Positions 1 to 8,825 of a DNA stretch of 64,000 nucleotides are shown here, piece after piece. The stretch spans positions 5,342,744 to 5,406,743 of the forward strand of contig NC_019892.1 of NCBI RefSeq assembly GCF_000242455.2, given 5' to 3'. How positions within the stretch are numbered: the stretch's first letter is position 1; the number at the start of each line of letters is the position of its first letter. The stretch is from Singulisphaera acidiphila DSM 18658 (lineage in GTDB: Bacteria > Planctomycetota > Planctomycetia > Isosphaerales > Isosphaeraceae). Position numbers and translations under genes: made by a program. The notes under the pieces are model-generated. The model worked only from the letters and a program-made list of their open reading frames with translations. It was not told the origin of the DNA and searched no databases.

Positions 1-1088
1 TGCTTGAAGAGGGCTACAACTACGAGTCCGGATCGGGGGGGACGGTGGCCTTTTTCCCCCTCTATCCCCTGCTGGGACGGCTCGTCGCCGGGCTGACTGG
101 CCTGTCCGCTGTGATGTCGCTCATCCTCGTGTCGTATGGATGCCTCTTGGCCGCCTATGCGGTTTTTGGGAGGTATCTCTCCGTTCGCAAGACAGAGGAG
201 ACGCAGCCGGAGCTGCCACGTCCGGAATTATCGCAGGAGGATACGCGTTCATCGCCGCGACGATGGGACGTGTCTTCTTGGCAAGGTTACGCATTCTTGT
301 CGCTCGCACTTTGGCCGACCACGTTTTTTTTTCGCATGGCATTCACCGAATCGCTGTTTCTCTTGCTTGCTCTGTTGAGCCTCTACGCCATAGAGCGACA
401 ATGGCCGCTCATATTCATTGCAGGAATCATGGGGGTTGCGTCGGCGTCCCGGCCGGTCGGTGTTGCGCTCGTGCTGCCGTTGGCCTTGCACGTCATGCGT
501 CAGAGGTCCTCCGCACGGCAACGGGTTGAGGCCTTGGCGTATTTGCTCCCGATCGCATGTTCGGGACTTATTGTCTACATGGCTTATCTTGATTTTAAAT
601 TCGATGATGCGCTGGCATTTGCCAAGGCGCATGACTCCTTCAGGATGCGGGGCCAGGTTCCGTTGAAGGAAAAACTCTTGGCGCTTCTCTCTTGGGAACC
701 CGTCTGGGGCGTGTATGATCCCAGTCAGCCAGGTTATTGGGCACGTTTCGACCCTCCCAACCCGTTGCTCAATTGGAAGTTCATGAACCCCATCTACTTC
801 GGCGTCGGAGTTCTCTCGACCGGTTGGGGATGGTGGCGACGGTGGCTGACCGAGTACGAGCTGGCCCTTGCTGTCCCGCTGCTGGCGATTCCTTATCTAA
901 CGCGCGGTTTCGAGATGTGCATGCATAGTCAGGCAAGATATGCGTCCGTTGTATTTCCGACATACATTGTCATGGGGCACCTCCTGGTCCGGGTTCCCGA
1001 ATGGGTGCGAGGCGTCACGCTGATGATCCTGGGGGGAGGGTTGTTCGTTTACTCTGCTCTTTTCGCTGCGGGTTACGAAATCTACTGA
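1..1088 (+). CDS. PIG-V-like membrane mannosyltransferase (5' truncated by window edge)
   Basis: This is the C-terminal 361 residues of an integral membrane glycosyltransferase resembling the PIG-V (GT76-type) family, which transfers mannose from a polyprenyl-phosphate donor. The frame is open to the left edge (first full codon at base 3) and begins with the family-like segment YNYESGSGGTVAFFPLYPLL, so the internal GTG at 45 is not the true start. Further signature-like stretches are PTTFFFRMAFTESLFLLL and SRPVGVALVLPL. About seven to eight hydrophobic segments are visible and the protein ends GYEIY. The catalytic N-terminal loop lies outside the window, so donor and acceptor cannot be judged. 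The family call is from motif memory; the substrate is unknown. Confidence 0.8.
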   Translation, partial: LEEGYNYESGSGGTVAFFPLYPLLGRLVAGLTGLSAVMSLILVSYGCLLAAYAVFGRYLSVRKTEETQPELPRPELSQEDTRSSPRRWDVSSWQGYAFLSLALWPTTFFFRMAFTESLFLLLALLSLYAIERQWPLIFIAGIMGVASASRPVGVALVLPLALHVMRQRSSARQRVEALAYLLPIACSGLIVYMAYLDFKFDDALAFAKAHDSFRMRGQVPLKEKLLALLSWEPVWGVYDPSQPGYWARFDPPNPLLNWKFMNPIYFGVGVLSTGWGWWRRWLTEYELALAVPLLAIPYLTRGFEMCMHSQARYASVVFPTYIVMGHLLVRVPEWVRGVTLMILGGGLFVYSALFAAGYEIY

Positions 1089-1126
1089 TTCCGCTTGGAT
1101 TTGTGAGCTGCCGACAGGAGGCGGCC

Positions 1127-1444
1127 TCAATTTCCGGGAGTGTCGTTCTCCCCTCGGATGCTCGCATCGAACGGCCGGGCGACGGGCTGCACGAGGCTGT
1201 TGTCGTGCACAAGGGCCCCGAGCGTCCCGACGAAGAAGCTCTGGCCCCCCGCGACCTCCAGGTTGTACACGGGCTCGACCGGTCCTTCCTCCACCGCGCT
1301 GACCGTCGCGGTGTTCCCGATCGTGCGGACCACGTCGCCGGGCTTGAGGTCGCGGGCCATCGTCCAGCCCAGCCCCGCTTTCCAGAACCGGTGAATGCCC
1401 GTGGCCCAGATCGTCTCGTCCCCGAGGTCGAGTGCCAGATCGTC
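1127..1444 (-). pseudogene. Hint (pretoxin intein-like) domain remnant
   Basis: The reading frame encodes the C-terminal half of a Hint domain: ALDLGDETIWATGIHRFW, then ARDLKPGDVV, then VYNLEVAGGQSFFVGTLGAL and a final VHDNSLV tail. Hint domains of this type sit before the toxin tip of polymorphic toxins or close large secreted planctomycete proteins, where they self-cleave. The N-terminal half with the first catalytic Cys is absent, and the frame upstream of about 1444 is arginine/proline-rich and overlaps the 5' region of the sigma-factor gene on the other strand. I read it as a decayed 3' fragment, not an active protein. Confidence 0.6.
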
Positions 1445-1602
1445 CCGAATTTTGCAAAAACCGAAGGAATTCGGGCACGGCCGCCCCCAGTCTGGGCATC
1501 GATGGGGCGGACTCCTTCCCGGATGGGGTTGAGAATGATCTTCCGAGAATCTTGCGTGATTGGGCGAGGGTCCGGACACTTCGAGATCAAGGAAGGATCG
1601 CT

Positions 1603-2139
1603 ATGGACCTGACCACATTCATCAACGCCTACCGGGGACCGCTCATCGGGCTGCTCGCCTCCTGGGGCGCTCCCTGGGCTGACGCGATCGAGATCGCGCA
1701 GGACAGCTTCGCAGAAGCCTGGGTGCGCCGCGCATCGTGTCGCGACAACTGGGAGGATCCGGAAGTCTTCGGACGCTGGCTCCGCGGTGTGGCGCTCAAT
1801 CAATACCGCAACTGGGCGCGGGGTCGTCGGCGACGTGCCCGCACCATGACAGTTGAACCGGCCTTCCTCGAAACGATCGCCGTCACGCCCGACCCCGAAT
1901 CTTCCGAACTCCTGGATTCGTTGCGGCGGGCCATCACCCGGTTGCCCGCCAGGCAACGCCAGGTCGTGCTGATGCATTACCTGGAAGAAGCCAGCGTCAA
2001 CGAAGTCGCCACTCTGTTATTGATCACTCCCAAGGCCGTCGAAGCTCGCCTGTATCAGGCGCGACGGACGCTCCGCCGTCTGCTCGGTGGCTCTCTCCCC
2101 GCTTCGTCGATCGGAGGGTTGCTCCCATGCCTTTTTTGA
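1603..2139 (+). CDS. ECF-type RNA polymerase sigma-70 factor
   Basis: A 178-residue ECF sigma factor. Region 2 covers roughly residues 5-85 (FINAYRGPLIGLLASWG, then QDSFAEAWVRRA, then FGRWLRGVALNQYRNWARG). Region 4 covers about 108-165 (RAITRLPARQRQVVLMHYLE followed by helix-turn-helix TPKAVEARLYQARRTLRRLL). The frame is open further upstream, but ATG 1603 is chosen because AAGGAAGG at 1589-1596 gives a strong ribosome binding site and the product then has the normal family length. Its last 13 bases overlap the following membrane-protein gene, so the two are probably co-translated and the neighbour is the natural candidate for its regulator. Confidence 0.93.
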   Translation: MDLTTFINAYRGPLIGLLASWGAPWADAIEIAQDSFAEAWVRRASCRDNWEDPEVFGRWLRGVALNQYRNWARGRRRRARTMTVEPAFLETIAVTPDPESSELLDSLRRAITRLPARQRQVVLMHYLEEASVNEVATLLLITPKAVEARLYQARRTLRRLLGGSLPASSIGGLLPCLF

Positions 2140-3896
2140 ATCCGGTTCCCGAAGACCAACTGCGAGACGCCTTGCGGGCCTACCGGGTCGAACCCGGGCG
2201 GTTCGAGGCCGCCGTCCGCGAGCGGCTGGAGACTGTCGATCGCCGGCGCCAGGATGACCCCCTGGCGTGCTTTTCCCCGTTCCTCAGGGGCGTGGCGGCC
2301 CTGCTGCCGCTGCCGTTCTTCACCGGGTGTCGGGCCTCCGAGGCGGCGGCCAAGACGGTCCCGGTCGCGGGGGGCGTCAAGTTGTTTGGCTATCTGGCCT
2401 TCCCGGCCATCAGCCTGTTCGTGCTGCTCGGCGCCTCGATCTTCAGCGTCGCGAAGATCCACGGTATCCAGCGGAAGAATCACCCAGGACTCGACGACGC
2501 CCATGCGGAGAGCGATGCCGTGCTCCTGTGGTGGAAGCGGCACCAGTGGCCCGCCTACCTGGTGTTCGCGGCGACAATTGCATTGGTGTGGATTGGGGCG
2601 ACCTGGTTGCTGTTCCTCTTCTACATCATCTCCTTCGGGGTGCTGCTCTATGTCCTGTCCTCCTTCGCCAGGTTCGGACTGGGGAATCGATTGCTCATCG
2701 GCCAATCCTGCATGGCGGGGCTGATGCTCCTCGGGCAGCTCACGGCTAGTTTCAGCGCCGGCGATAATGACATCCATTTCCTCGATCAGAAGGTCATCGC
2801 CGTCGTCTTCTTCGGCGGCGCGATGCTCGTTTTGGCTTGCTACGCCCGCGACCTGAATGGGCTTGCGGGGCGACGAGTCTCCCCGGTCGTCCGCTGGCCG
2901 AGTGCCGCGCTGTTGGCCCTCCTTCTGATCTCCCTGTCCGCCTGGTTCCTGAATCCGCTCCTCCGGCCGGCCACCCCAGCTCGGATCAAGGCTTTCGTGG
3001 AATCCTTCCACGAAGCTCCCTACTCCACCTCCAGTTGGCGTTCCTGGGAGATCGTGGCACGTTGGGCGATCGAATCGAAGCTCGACCCAGACCTCTCCGG
3101 TGCTCGCCGGTTGCTGGCCCGTGAGATCGCCGGCGAGCAAAACCCATTCATCCTGGGGAATGCGTTCAGGGTCGGGCTGATCCGGGCCGACCAGATCCGT
3201 CTGCTGAGAGATTACGAGAGTCGACGACACTCCCTCTTCGACGACCCGCATCAGATCCAGGTCAAGCAACCGATCTTGAGCCTGTCCCAGGAAGACTGGG
3301 TGATCCGCGCCTCGATCCTGCTCGGCAACCTGACCGCCCAGGATCGCGATTACCTGGAAAAACGATTGCTCACCACCCTGGACGGCCTGATGGCGAAAGG
3401 CCCCTACGACGTCATTGCGGAGACGCTACTCGTGACGCGACTTCTCGAGGCCATCGACCGCCCCGCCGACCCCGCCCGGTATCGCGACCGGGTCCACAAA
3501 TGGCTGCGGAAGTTCCACAGCCGGAGCGGAGGAGGTTTTCAACTCGCTGGCGGCTTCAAGACGTACCTGAAGGCGCCGGTAGGGTCGGTGGAAACGACCG
3601 CGTCCGCCGTTGAACTGATGGAAGTGTACGGTGTTCCCGACGGCCTGGACCTGAACTGGGTGCGCTCGTTCTTGAAGCCAATGGCGTTCATCCGGCAATC
3701 GGACGAGAAATGGATCACCGCGGTCTCGCTCGACCGCCTGAACCGCCTGCCCGGAGCCCGTCGACCGACCTGGCCGGAGATCCTCTATCATGAACGCAGC
3801 CTGATCGCGGCCATGGTCCTCGTGGGGCTCTGCCTCTACGCGACGCTCTCTTCGCCGAATCGAAGGCCGAGTACCGAGGAAATCCGGGCGGCTTGA
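2127..3896 (+). CDS. Multi-pass membrane protein, probable sigma-factor partner
   Basis: A 589-residue protein whose start overlaps the sigma-factor stop. The soluble N-terminus (1-45, acidic/basic, DALRAYRVEPGRFEAAVRER) resembles the short cytoplasmic segment of planctomycete membrane proteins encoded after ECF sigma factors. Hydrophobic segments follow near residues 50-70, 85-105, 140-180, 190-210, 225-240 and 255-275, then a long soluble region (about 280-555) rich in paired helices, and a last hydrophobic helix near 560-580. The soluble part looks like an alpha/alpha repeat fold but I see no catalytic motif. An anti-sigma or sensor role is inferred from gene overlap only. Confidence 0.8.
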   Translation: MPFLNPVPEDQLRDALRAYRVEPGRFEAAVRERLETVDRRRQDDPLACFSPFLRGVAALLPLPFFTGCRASEAAAKTVPVAGGVKLFGYLAFPAISLFVLLGASIFSVAKIHGIQRKNHPGLDDAHAESDAVLLWWKRHQWPAYLVFAATIALVWIGATWLLFLFYIISFGVLLYVLSSFARFGLGNRLLIGQSCMAGLMLLGQLTASFSAGDNDIHFLDQKVIAVVFFGGAMLVLACYARDLNGLAGRRVSPVVRWPSAALLALLLISLSAWFLNPLLRPATPARIKAFVESFHEAPYSTSSWRSWEIVARWAIESKLDPDLSGARRLLAREIAGEQNPFILGNAFRVGLIRADQIRLLRDYESRRHSLFDDPHQIQVKQPILSLSQEDWVIRASILLGNLTAQDRDYLEKRLLTTLDGLMAKGPYDVIAETLLVTRLLEAIDRPADPARYRDRVHKWLRKFHSRSGGGFQLAGGFKTYLKAPVGSVETTASAVELMEVYGVPDGLDLNWVRSFLKPMAFIRQSDEKWITAVSLDRLNRLPGARRPTWPEILYHERSLIAAMVLVGLCLYATLSSPNRRPSTEEIRAA

Positions 3897-4161
3897 GATT
3901 GCCCCCGCCCTCCTGGCACGATCGCGGTTGCTACACCGCCGCAATCACACCAGGGTCGCCGCCCTGCTGGCAGCACCGCTGCATCGCCGACTCGACTTCG
4001 CCTGGAGGCTGCCCACCGTCGTCACCGTCATCCTCATGGCCCACGGACGATGTACCGCCTCCAGCTGGTGGCGGGCCGCCGGGGGCCGTCGTCCCGGCGT
4101 CAGGCACGTGAATCGAATAATCTTGAAGTGTGCATGTGTAGACGTAAAGAGATAAAAGAGA

Positions 4162-4205
4162 CAGGAGCCGATCAGGTGGGGGATTACGAGGTCCACCGGC
4201 TCCTG
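4162..4205. terminator. Hairpin between convergent genes
   Basis: CAGGAGCC at 4162-4169 pairs with GGCTCCTG at 4198-4205, and AGGTGG (4174-4179) with CCACC (4193-4197) extends the stem. It lies between the convergent membrane-protein gene and the ice-binding-like gene. No clear U-tract, so bidirectional terminator function is inferred from position. The rest of 3897-4237 shows nothing recognisable. Confidence 0.45.
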
Positions 4206-4237
4206 CCCCTTCCCGCCTCCGAGCCGTTGGGCGGGGA

Positions 4238-5959
4238 CTAAGATGAGCCAATTCCACCCTTGAACCGCCGATTCATTGACGTTGCAAATCGGGACAGCGA
4301 CGTCATTCGAGGGTGCACCGTCCGCCGGACTGACGGGGTGTTGGAACTCTTCGGTGCGGATCCGACCAGCGTGTTCCGCGAAATCACTGCCGCAAAATTC
4401 CCGCCAAGAGACTCGCCCTGCGGTCCGGTCAAACCGCCCGTGGTCGTCATGTTGACATTCAGGAGATAGTGGTTATGGATGTCGAGCCGCTCAGCAGGGT
4501 GGAGCGTGACGGTGAACGTAGCCGGGTCGTATCTCGCCGCACGGATCGCGATCAGGTGCCCATGTAGCGACCCACCCCGCCCGGGGCCGCCTAGAGTCGT
4601 TATGCGGTAGTTCTTCGCGTCCTGAGCCCGTGCCTGATCGAGCGGTCTGCTGAAAGAGAGCACCAGGATCGTCGGCTTCGCGTGGTAGCCGAATCGCTGG
4701 AGAGATATCGTCAGCGTCGGGCTGGGCGTTGGCGTCAGGGGCGGCGTTGGCGTAGGGCTGGGCGTAGGCGTAGACGTAGGCGTTGGCGTTGGCGTCGGCG
4801 TTGGCGTCGGCGTTGGCGTTGGCGTTGGCGTTGGCGTCGGCGTTGGCGTTGGCGTCGGTGTAGGAGTGGGCGTCGGTGTTGGAGTCGGTGTAGGAGTGGG
4901 CGTCGGTGTTGGAGTCGGTGTAGGAGTGGGCGTCGGAGTTGGAGTTGGAGTGGGCGTAGGCGTTGGCGTAGGCGTAGGCGTAGGCGTTGGCGTTGGCGTA
5001 GGCGTAGGCGTAGGCGTAGGCGTAGGCGTAGGCGTAGGCGTAGGCGTAGGCGTAGGCGTTGGCGTCGGTGTAGGAGTGGGCGTCGGTGTTGGAGTCGGTG
5101 TAGGAGTGGGCGTCGGAGTTGGAGTGGGCGTCGGTGTAGGAGTGGGCGTCGGTGTTGGAGTGGGCGTCGGAGTTGGAGTTGGAGTTGGCGTCGGAGTTGG
5201 AGTGGGCGTCGGTGTTGGAGTTGGCGTCGGCGTCGGCGTTGGCGTCGGCGTCGGTGTTTCACACACGTTGGAGATGGCGTTTGTATCCAAAGTCACCGCA
5301 CCATTTTGCGCCAAAACTCTCCCGGACTCGATGCTGGCAGCGGTGTTCAGGGTGATACTCTGGAGCGCGAGAATGTTTCCTTGGAACGCAGTCCCTGTTC
5401 CGAGAGTCGCCGAGCTTCCCACCTGCCAATAGATGTTGCAGGCGTCGGCACCGTTGATCAGGAGAACGGAGGAGTCGCTCGCCGTCGTCAGCGTGCTCCC
5501 GATCTGGAAAACAAAGACCGCATCGGGGTCGCCCTGGGCGTCGAGAGTCAGTATTCCCGTCAACTGGGCCGACGACGTGAATTGGTACACTCCCGGCGTG
5601 AGCGTTTTTCCACCCAGGTCCTGACCTGTCAAATCCTGATCGGGCGCCTCTCCCACGAGAATGTTATACGCGGTGGTGAGATCAACCTCAGCCTGGGCCG
5701 CGACTGCATCACCCGTGTGGATCGTCCCCCCGGTCACGCTCCCCGGAGGAAAACCGGTGATCGCGCTCCCCGGGCTGACCCCCAGGCTCCCGACGAGAGC
5801 AGACGCTCCGGTATTGGTCACCGTCGAACCGGCCAGGACCACGAAATCCGCTGCCGTCCCCAGAGGGGGAGCGGTCGCCATTAAGACCCGGGACTCAAAT
5901 TGTTCCAGCGTTCGCACTGAGGGCAGGATTCGGCCCAGGGTTCGGCGCGCAAAAGACAT
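4238..5959 (-). CDS. Secreted DUF3494 (ice-binding-like) protein with giant Thr-Pro linker
   Basis: A 573-residue protein. The start at 5959 has a perfect AGGAGG eight bases upstream. Residues 1-30 carry a planctomycete N-terminal sorting motif of LEPR-XLL type, here in the variant form LEQFESRVLM. About residues 30-230 match the DUF3494 ice-binding-like beta-helix family (PLGTAADFVVLAGSTVTNTG, ALVGSLGVSPGSAITGFPPG, QDLTGQDLGGKTLTPGVYQF, VFVFQIGSTLTT, GRVLAQNGAVTLDTN). Roughly 170 residues of nearly pure TP dipeptides follow, then a C-terminal beta-rich domain (about 410-550: ISLQRFGYHAKPTILVLSFS, NYRITTLGG, PAERLDIHNHYLLNVN) that looks Ig/cadherin-like. Family members bind ice or act as adhesins at the cell surface; which applies here is unknown. 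Confidence 0.88.
   Translation of the reverse strand: MSFARRTLGRILPSVRTLEQFESRVLMATAPPLGTAADFVVLAGSTVTNTGASALVGSLGVSPGSAITGFPPGSVTGGTIHTGDAVAAQAEVDLTTAYNILVGEAPDQDLTGQDLGGKTLTPGVYQFTSSAQLTGILTLDAQGDPDAVFVFQIGSTLTTASDSSVLLINGADACNIYWQVGSSATLGTGTAFQGNILALQSITLNTAASIESGRVLAQNGAVTLDTNAISNVCETPTPTPTPTPTPTPTPTPTPTPTPTPTPTPTPTPTPTPTPTPTPTPTPTPTPTPTPTPTPTPTPTPTPTPTPTPTPTPTPTPTPTPTPTPTPTPTPTPTPTPTPTPTPTPTPTPTPTPTPTPTPTPTPTPTPTPTPTPTPTPTPTPTPTPTPTPTPTPTPTSTPTPSPTPTPPLTPTPSPTLTISLQRFGYHAKPTILVLSFSRPLDQARAQDAKNYRITTLGGPGRGGSLHGHLIAIRAARYDPATFTVTLHPAERLDIHNHYLLNVNMTTTGGLTGPQGESLGGNFAAVISRNTLVGSAPKSSNTPSVRRTVHPRMTSLSRFATSMNRRFKGGIGSS
4730..5258 (-). repeat. Hexanucleotide repeat encoding (Thr-Pro)n
   Basis: About 530 bases built almost only of GGCGTN/GGAGTN hexamers on the plus strand. 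Read on the minus strand they encode TP dipeptides, with degenerate third positions, so length is variable but the frame is always kept. Such tracts commonly change length by slippage. The opposite-strand Arg/Trp-rich and Gly-Val frames are shadows of this repeat. Confidence 0.95.
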
Positions 5960-7128
5960 CGAAGATGCCTCCTGTAAGGATTCTGCGAGGGGGCACAAGA
6001 TGTTGGCAATACAAGAATAGATCAAAAAATCCAGAAAATTTAAAATAGCTTAAATTCAGTGATTAGCATAAACATTATGCGGCCGTGTTCTTTTGTCTGT
6101 CAAAACTGGTCGGCTGGAGGTGGCCTGAGCACCTTTGAAAACTTGGCCAAATCCCCTGAAGCCCCAGGCTGTCCCAGGGTCGCAGGAATCCTACGGACAG
6201 GCGAACCCGACTGTGTAGTCCCCGTGAAATTGTCGATCAGCAAATCAAAAAGCAGATGTCCCAATCGGTTCTTGCTCCAGGCATCGGCTGTCGGCGATTT
6301 TCTCCTCCGCCTGCTCGACGAAAAATCAAAGAACGCGTTTCCAACGTCAACCGGCACGGCTTGCCGTGACCTCGATTCGGTGGATCCCATCTGACGCACA
6401 AAGACGCCCCGGCTCTCGCCGCGCCGGGGCGTCTTCGCTTCACTCTCTCAGTAAGTCCTTATGTGCAAGATCACCAAATTTAACTTTTAGTTTGTCTTAT
6501 GCAGGCGACATCCATCGTGCTGTCGGTCGACGCTGACCACATCTGCATCTTGGGTTGCCCCCAGTGCAAAGTGATTCCGAGTTGCTTATTTATCGTATTC
6601 AAATTTGCTTCTGTGTGGGCCGGTGCCCACTGGCCAGGCAGAGTGCCGAGATCGTGTTGGTTGCTACCAAGCCACTCTGGGCAAACATTGTGACTCGCCG
6701 ACGATCGCTCTTGAGAACCGGGGTGGTCGGGGTAGACACAGGGGGGGGCTGCCATGTCGCCACTCCTTAGAGTATGACCTTCCCGTGGCAAGCAGACATT
6801 TTTTGGCCTCTGTGTCGATCATGAGAGAGCAACGAACCAGCGGAGGCCCGAACTTGTCTGAGCCTTGAAGCGTAACGACCAGCTCGACGACGAATCGCAG
6901 GCCATCGCCAGGCTGATGTCGGATAGGCTGGGAGGGTGATTTTCCTCGATGATTCAGGACCATCCGCCTGATGGAGGAGTTTCAGGCACCGGAAGCGCGG
7001 AGTAGGCGCATGATGGCCGTTTGCGTTAAGTCTGGGTTTAATGCGAGCAAAGACGTGAAATGGGTGGAAACAGCTTAGTTGAGCGACTATAGCTCGCCCG
7101 GCAGGAAGTAGCCCTCGTCGTCGTGACG
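5960..7128. other. Gene-poor stretch
   Basis: I see no convincing coding region here. Short frames on both strands lack ribosome binding sites and family motifs. The only clear structure is the strong hairpin at 6401-6435. A minus-strand frame near 6700-6960 has some protein-like composition but I could not identify it. Confidence 0.5.
6401..6435. terminator. Strong GC-rich hairpin
   Basis: AAGACGCCCCGGC at 6401-6413 is perfectly complementary to GCCGGGGCGTCTT at 6423-6435, a 13-bp stem with a 9-base loop. Read on the minus strand it is followed by TTTGTG. It probably terminates transcription, but no adjacent intact gene ends here, so it may serve a lost gene. Confidence 0.55.
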
Positions 7129-7907
7129 ATGGTGTGTGGGCGACGTTTCTCGCCGTCCAAAAGGCACTCACCGTTAGCGGTCCGCTGCGATTGCCACGCT
7201 TCTTTCAGCCCACACATTAAAGGGTCTCAACCACCGTGAAGTTTTGGCGCGCATGGCGATCGGGGCTGCGATTTTCCTTGGCTACGGTCTCCAAACTTGC
7301 GGACTTCAAACGATTTCCAGCAGCAAGTCCGCCTTCATCACCTCCCTATACGTGCCGATGGTGCCGCTGCTTCAATGGGGCGTGCTAAGAAGTCGCCGCG
7401 ACTGATATGAGTTTGGTCGGCATCGCTTTCGCGTTACAGGGCTTGTGCTCCTAACGGGTCCAGATGCTGGACAGATTGGGCTGGGCCGGGGCGAAGTCCT
7501 GACGCTCTTCGGTGCGATCGCCATCGCTGCCGAGATTATCCTGATTGGCCGACTCGCCGGGACCTTGGACAGTCGGCGCGTCACACCTCGTCCAGGTGGC
7601 CATCACCTCGATGATCGCCTTCATGCTGGTGCCAATCACAGGGGAAGCGATGCCCGGCTTTTCGTGGATGCTGGTGTGTGGGATGGGGCTTGCGAGCGCG
7701 GCCATACAATTCACGATGAACTGGGCGCAGGAGTCGGTGTCGCCAACGCGTGCCACGGTAATTTACGTAGGCGAGCCGATTTGGGCGGACGTCGTCGGCC
7801 GCATTGCTGGCGAACGGATGCCTGCGCTGGCATTGGTCGGAGCCGCGCTAATGGTCGCTGGCGTCATCGTCAGTGAATTGGAGCCCGAGAGGAATTGTGA
7901 AAATTAG
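7129..7907 (+). pseudogene. EamA/DMT-family transporter pseudogene
   Basis: Pieces of a drug/metabolite transporter appear in order but in different frames: VWATFLAVQKALTVSGPL near 7129-7182; AIGAAIFLGYGLQTCGLQTI and SKSAFITSLYVPMVPLLQWG at 7254-7380, ending at a stop near 7404; GLVLLTGPDAGQIGLGRGEV and LTLFGAIAIAAEIILIGRLA after 7439; and from about 7560 ITSMIAFMLVPITGEAMPGF, SPTRATVIYVGEPIWADVVG and a last helix ending at 7907. At least two frameshifts and a damaged segment near 7190-7250 are needed to join them. An intact gene would be a ten-helix inner-membrane permease. No intact copy is in the window. Confidence 0.8.
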
Positions 7908-8597
7908 CATGTCATGTTTTTTGGAAACTGTATTTTTTGGGGATATGCGACATCGTGTCCCTGGAGGTGGCCTTGGCTGGAAATTATCCCAACAGCCAAT
8001 CTCTTGAAATAAAAAATAGATTTTTTTTGATGTTGTGCGTTGGTGCAAATGTCTGTGGGGTGGTATTGCTCGGGTCGAAATTGGGAGTCGTTCCCGTGAT
8101 TCCCCAAATCGAACCCCGAGGAAAAATATCGCTTCGATTGGTGATCTATGGGTGCAGGAATGAAAGTGCATTCGGTAGAAGTGGGCGTGAAATATTGGGT
8201 CGTCGAAATGTACTGGCCGTTCGTGTTGAATCCTTTGGGGATGGGGGCTGGGCCGATCTGTCCTGCCCGCTCGATCCGCCAAACTGGGGACCGTTGGAGC
8301 GAACTCGGTCATAAGGCGGCATCGTGCGATCGTCACTCGCGGGCAAACTCGAGCGGGAGCGAAGGGGAGAGCCCGGTCTATCCGATCGTGGTGGCGCTAC
8401 GCTGGGAGCGCGACGGAGAGTAGAAGACAACCTTCCAGATCCAGGACCTGCGGGCCGAGCCGCCGCGGTGGCGCCGCGTGACCGAGGATTGACCGCGGAG
8501 GTGTCTATAATCGACGATAGGAGAAGCGACTGAGGCCGTCGGTCGCTTTCACTGCGGTGGTTTTCACCGAGCTGTCGAAGATCGAAGGAGGTGTCCA
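7908..8597. other. Intergenic, no recognised gene
   Basis: No supported coding sequence. A perfect TATAAT lies at 8506-8511, about 85 bases before the small DUF3309 gene, and is the best candidate for its promoter; the only TTGACC upstream (8489-8494) is too close to be a normal -35 partner. Confidence 0.4.
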
Positions 8598-8756
8598 ATG
8601 AGTATTGGTTTGATCTTGCTGGTCATTCTGATCCTGCTCCTTGTGGGCGCTCTCCCCAATTGGGGGCACAGCCGGAATTGGGGCTATGCCCCGAGCGGGG
8701 GTTTGGGATTGGTGCTGCTCATCATCCTGATCCTCGTGCTCCTGGGGCGCATCTGA
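8598..8756 (+). CDS. DUF3309 small hydrophobic protein
   Basis: A 52-residue protein: two hydrophobic helices (MSIGLILLVILILLLVGALP and GLGLVLLIILILVLLGRI) separated by a short polar loop, NWGHSRNWGYAPSG. This arrangement and the W-HSR-WGY-PSGGLGL loop are the hallmark of DUF3309, a membrane family of unknown function found in many soil bacteria and often annotated near stress genes. AAGGAGG at 8585-8591 lies six bases before the ATG, which fixes the start. Confidence 0.9.
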   Translation: MSIGLILLVILILLLVGALPNWGHSRNWGYAPSGGLGLVLLIILILVLLGRI

Positions 8757-8825
8757 CGGTGTTGGTCCCGGCCGCTGGGCCAAGGATCGCCTGAGGTATT
8801 TCTACGCGGAGCGTGGGGTGGGACG

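Noticed and set aside
2055..3269. 404-codon open frame antisense to the membrane protein
   Set aside because: No motifs, Gln/Glu/Arg-rich composition typical of antisense of high-GC genes; the plus strand has hydrophobic segments and gene overlap with the sigma factor.
4682..5884. Long Arg/Trp-rich, Gly-Val and Arg-Leu frames across the hexamer repeat
   Set aside because: They are antisense or shifted translations of the (TP)n tract; only the minus-strand frame has a ribosome binding site and flanking domains.
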